Translations under genes and position numbers: made by a program
Notes under the pieces: generated by a model
Seen by the model: only the letters and a program-made list of their open reading frames with translations
What the model was told of the DNA's origin: nothing
Databases searched by the model: none
Assembly: GCF_963677125.1 (NCBI RefSeq)
Contig: NZ_OY781882.1
Coordinates: forward strand, 4,796,501-4,860,500
Reading direction: 5' to 3'
DNA: 64,000 nucleotides
DNA from: an uncultured Desulfobacter sp.
Lineage (GTDB): Bacteria > Desulfobacterota > Desulfobacteria > Desulfobacterales > Desulfobacteraceae
In this document: positions 62,709 through 64,000 of the stretch, one piece after another
Numbering within the stretch: the stretch's first letter is position 1
How the letters are laid out: every line of letters starts with the position of its first letter

Positions 62709-63926
62709 TTATTCTTTGTCCAGGCCAAAGGCTGCATGCAGGGTTCTTACGGCCAGTTCCGCATATTTGGCCAGAATTACACATGAAATACGGATTTCAG
62801 ACGTTGAAATCATGCGGATGTTAATGTTTTCTTCAGCTAGCGCTTTGAACATCACTGCGGCTACGCCGGAGTGGCTTTTCATTCCAAGACCGATCACTGA
62901 GATTTTAGCAATTTCAGTGGCGGTTCTTATCTCGCCTGCATTGATTTGACCGGCTACTTTTTCGGAAATTTCCCTTGCCCGGTTAAAATCGTCTTTGGTT
63001 ACGGTAAATGTGAGGTCGGTTTCGCCGCCGGTGCGAGAGTTCTGGATGATCATATCCACGGAGATGCCGGCCTCGGCAAGGCTGCCGAAGACCTTGGCTG
63101 AAATGCCTGGCTGATCAGGGACGCGCTTGAACGTAATTCTTGCTTCATTCATATCACAGGTGACGCCTGACACCACCGGGCTTTCCATATCTTCATTTTC
63201 ATTGACAACCATGGTTCCTTCCTCCTCATTGAATGATGACCGGACATGTACGGGCACATTATATTTTTTTGCAAATTCTACTGACCTGATCTGGAGTACC
63301 TTTGCTCCAAGAATGGCCATTTCAAGCATTTCATCATAGGAAATTTTGCTGATTTTTTTTGCTTTGGGGCAGATCCTCGGGTCGGTTGTGTAGACCCCGT
63401 CCACGTCAGTGAAGATCTCACAAACATCGGCTTTAAGGGATGCGGCAATGGCAACGGCTGAGGTGTCGGATCCGCCCCGGCCTAGGGTGGTAATGTCCCC
63501 ATGGTCATCTGCACCCTGGAATCCGGCCACTACGACAATATTTCCTTCATTCAGGGCCTCGCGCAGGTTTTGGCTGTCGATCTCCCGGATTCTGGCTTTG
63601 CCTGACATGTGATCGGTGTGGATGCCGGCCTGAAAACCTAAAAATGATTTGGCTTTAAGACCCCTTGATTTTAGCATCATAGCCATTAATGCCGCCGTGG
63701 TCTGCTCTCCGGTTGCCAAAAGAACGTCCAGCTCCCGTTTGTCCGGGGTTTTGGATGCCTGCTCAGCAAGGCTGATCAGGTTGTTTGTCACGCCCGCCAT
63801 AGCTGAAAGCACCACCACCATCTGGTCTCCGTTTTCATGGGCCTTTTGTACCCGGTCAGCCACTCTGGAGATCCTTTCGATATCTGCCACAGATGTGCCG
63901 CCAAATTTTTGCACCCGTAACGCCAT
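62709..63926 (-). CDS. lysC: Aspartate kinase
   Basis: Aspartate kinase phosphorylates aspartate for lysine, threonine and methionine synthesis. The ATG at 63926, with GGGAGA upstream, gives 405 residues beginning ALRVQKFGGTSVADIER, normal for the short monofunctional form; a longer in-frame reading is not supported. VVLSAMAGVTNNL, GRGGSDTSAVAIAASLKAD and FTDVDGVYTTDPRICPKA are standard, and two ACT domains fill residues 260-405 (SVIGLGMKSHSGVAAVMF, IRMISTSEIRISCVI), implying feedback control by lysine and/or threonine. Confidence 0.96.
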   Translation of the reverse strand: MALRVQKFGGTSVADIERISRVADRVQKAHENGDQMVVVLSAMAGVTNNLISLAEQASKTPDKRELDVLLATGEQTTAALMAMMLKSRGLKAKSFLGFQAGIHTDHMSGKARIREIDSQNLREALNEGNIVVVAGFQGADDHGDITTLGRGGSDTSAVAIAASLKADVCEIFTDVDGVYTTDPRICPKAKKISKISYDEMLEMAILGAKVLQIRSVEFAKKYNVPVHVRSSFNEEEGTMVVNENEDMESPVVSGVTCDMNEARITFKRVPDQPGISAKVFGSLAEAGISVDMIIQNSRTGGETDLTFTVTKDDFNRAREISEKVAGQINAGEIRTATEIAKISVIGLGMKSHSGVAAVMFKALAEENINIRMISTSEIRISCVILAKYAELAVRTLHAAFGLDKE

Positions 63927-63942
63927 TATGTCTCCCAAAATT

Positions 63943-64000
63943 TTAGCTTTTGTTAATAACAGCCATGGGCTGAGCTGGTCTATCAATCCCCAGGCTTAGC
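63943..64000 (-). CDS. Possible C-terminal end of an upstream gene (cut by window edge)
   Basis: On the minus strand the last 19 codons from the window edge are open (LSLGIDRPAQPMAVINKS) and end with TAA 16 bases before the lysC ATG. The spacing suits an upstream gene in the same operon, but so short a piece cannot be identified and may be chance. Confidence 0.25.
   Translation of the reverse strand, partial: LSLGIDRPAQPMAVINKS

Overview
The window reads as a chromosomal stretch of a deltaproteobacterial, probably sulfate-reducing organism (Desulfobacterota, most likely Desulfobacteraceae). This placement is inference. It rests on zinc-ribbon (C+) forms of L33, S14 and L36, the CobA-HemD fusion, the ECF-sigma/anti-sigma/secreted-protein operon type, FmdB next to hemC, and the remains of an alcohol dehydrogenase plus PAS-kinase pair. 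No phage, insertion sequence or CRISPR is seen.

Layout. 1-2.3 kb: the 3' half of pgk, a 123-bp palindromic repeat, an unrecognised 351-aa protein and a GNAT acetyltransferase. 2.4-9.9 kb: a leftward chemosensory operon cheA(hybrid)-cheW-cheB-cheR-HEAT/receiver with no receptor or stand-alone CheY. 10-15 kb: a U32 protein (TrhP-like), tRNA-Arg, a decayed alcohol dehydrogenase/histidine kinase pair and an MltD-like lipoprotein. 15.1-44.1 kb: one long rightward run of translation and transcription genes: four tRNAs, rpmG, tRNA-Trp, secE-nusG-rplKAJL-rpoBC, then str (without fusA), S10, spc (without adk and map) and alpha clusters, closed by a bidirectional terminator. 44.2-48.1 kb: a leftward operon of ECF sigma, anti-sigma, secreted protein and hybrid kinase, with a His-rich secreted protein upstream. 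48.2-53.2 kb: moaA, cobA-hemD, hemC, fmdB and an M20 amidohydrolase. 53.4-58.3 kb: a small DMT-type membrane protein, a conserved enzyme overlapping gmhA, a TPR protein coupled to selA. 58.6-64 kb: an EF-hand-like protein behind a sigma-28-like promoter, an orphan ilvN coupled to a diguanylate cyclase, pyrF, and lysC.

The most unusual observation is in rpoC. The beta-prime subunit carries an insertion of about 100 residues between a conserved LLWETIP segment and the secondary-channel rim helices. It resembles a parvulin (PpiC/SurA-type) prolyl-isomerase domain with both catalytic histidine positions replaced. Also notable are a family of 123-bp intergenic palindromes whose hairpin tips covary, one of them reduced to 59 bp inside the alpha operon between rpsK and rpsD; a near-consensus promoter inside the S10 operon before rplD; and a perfect 16-bp inverted repeat ahead of the L10 leader.
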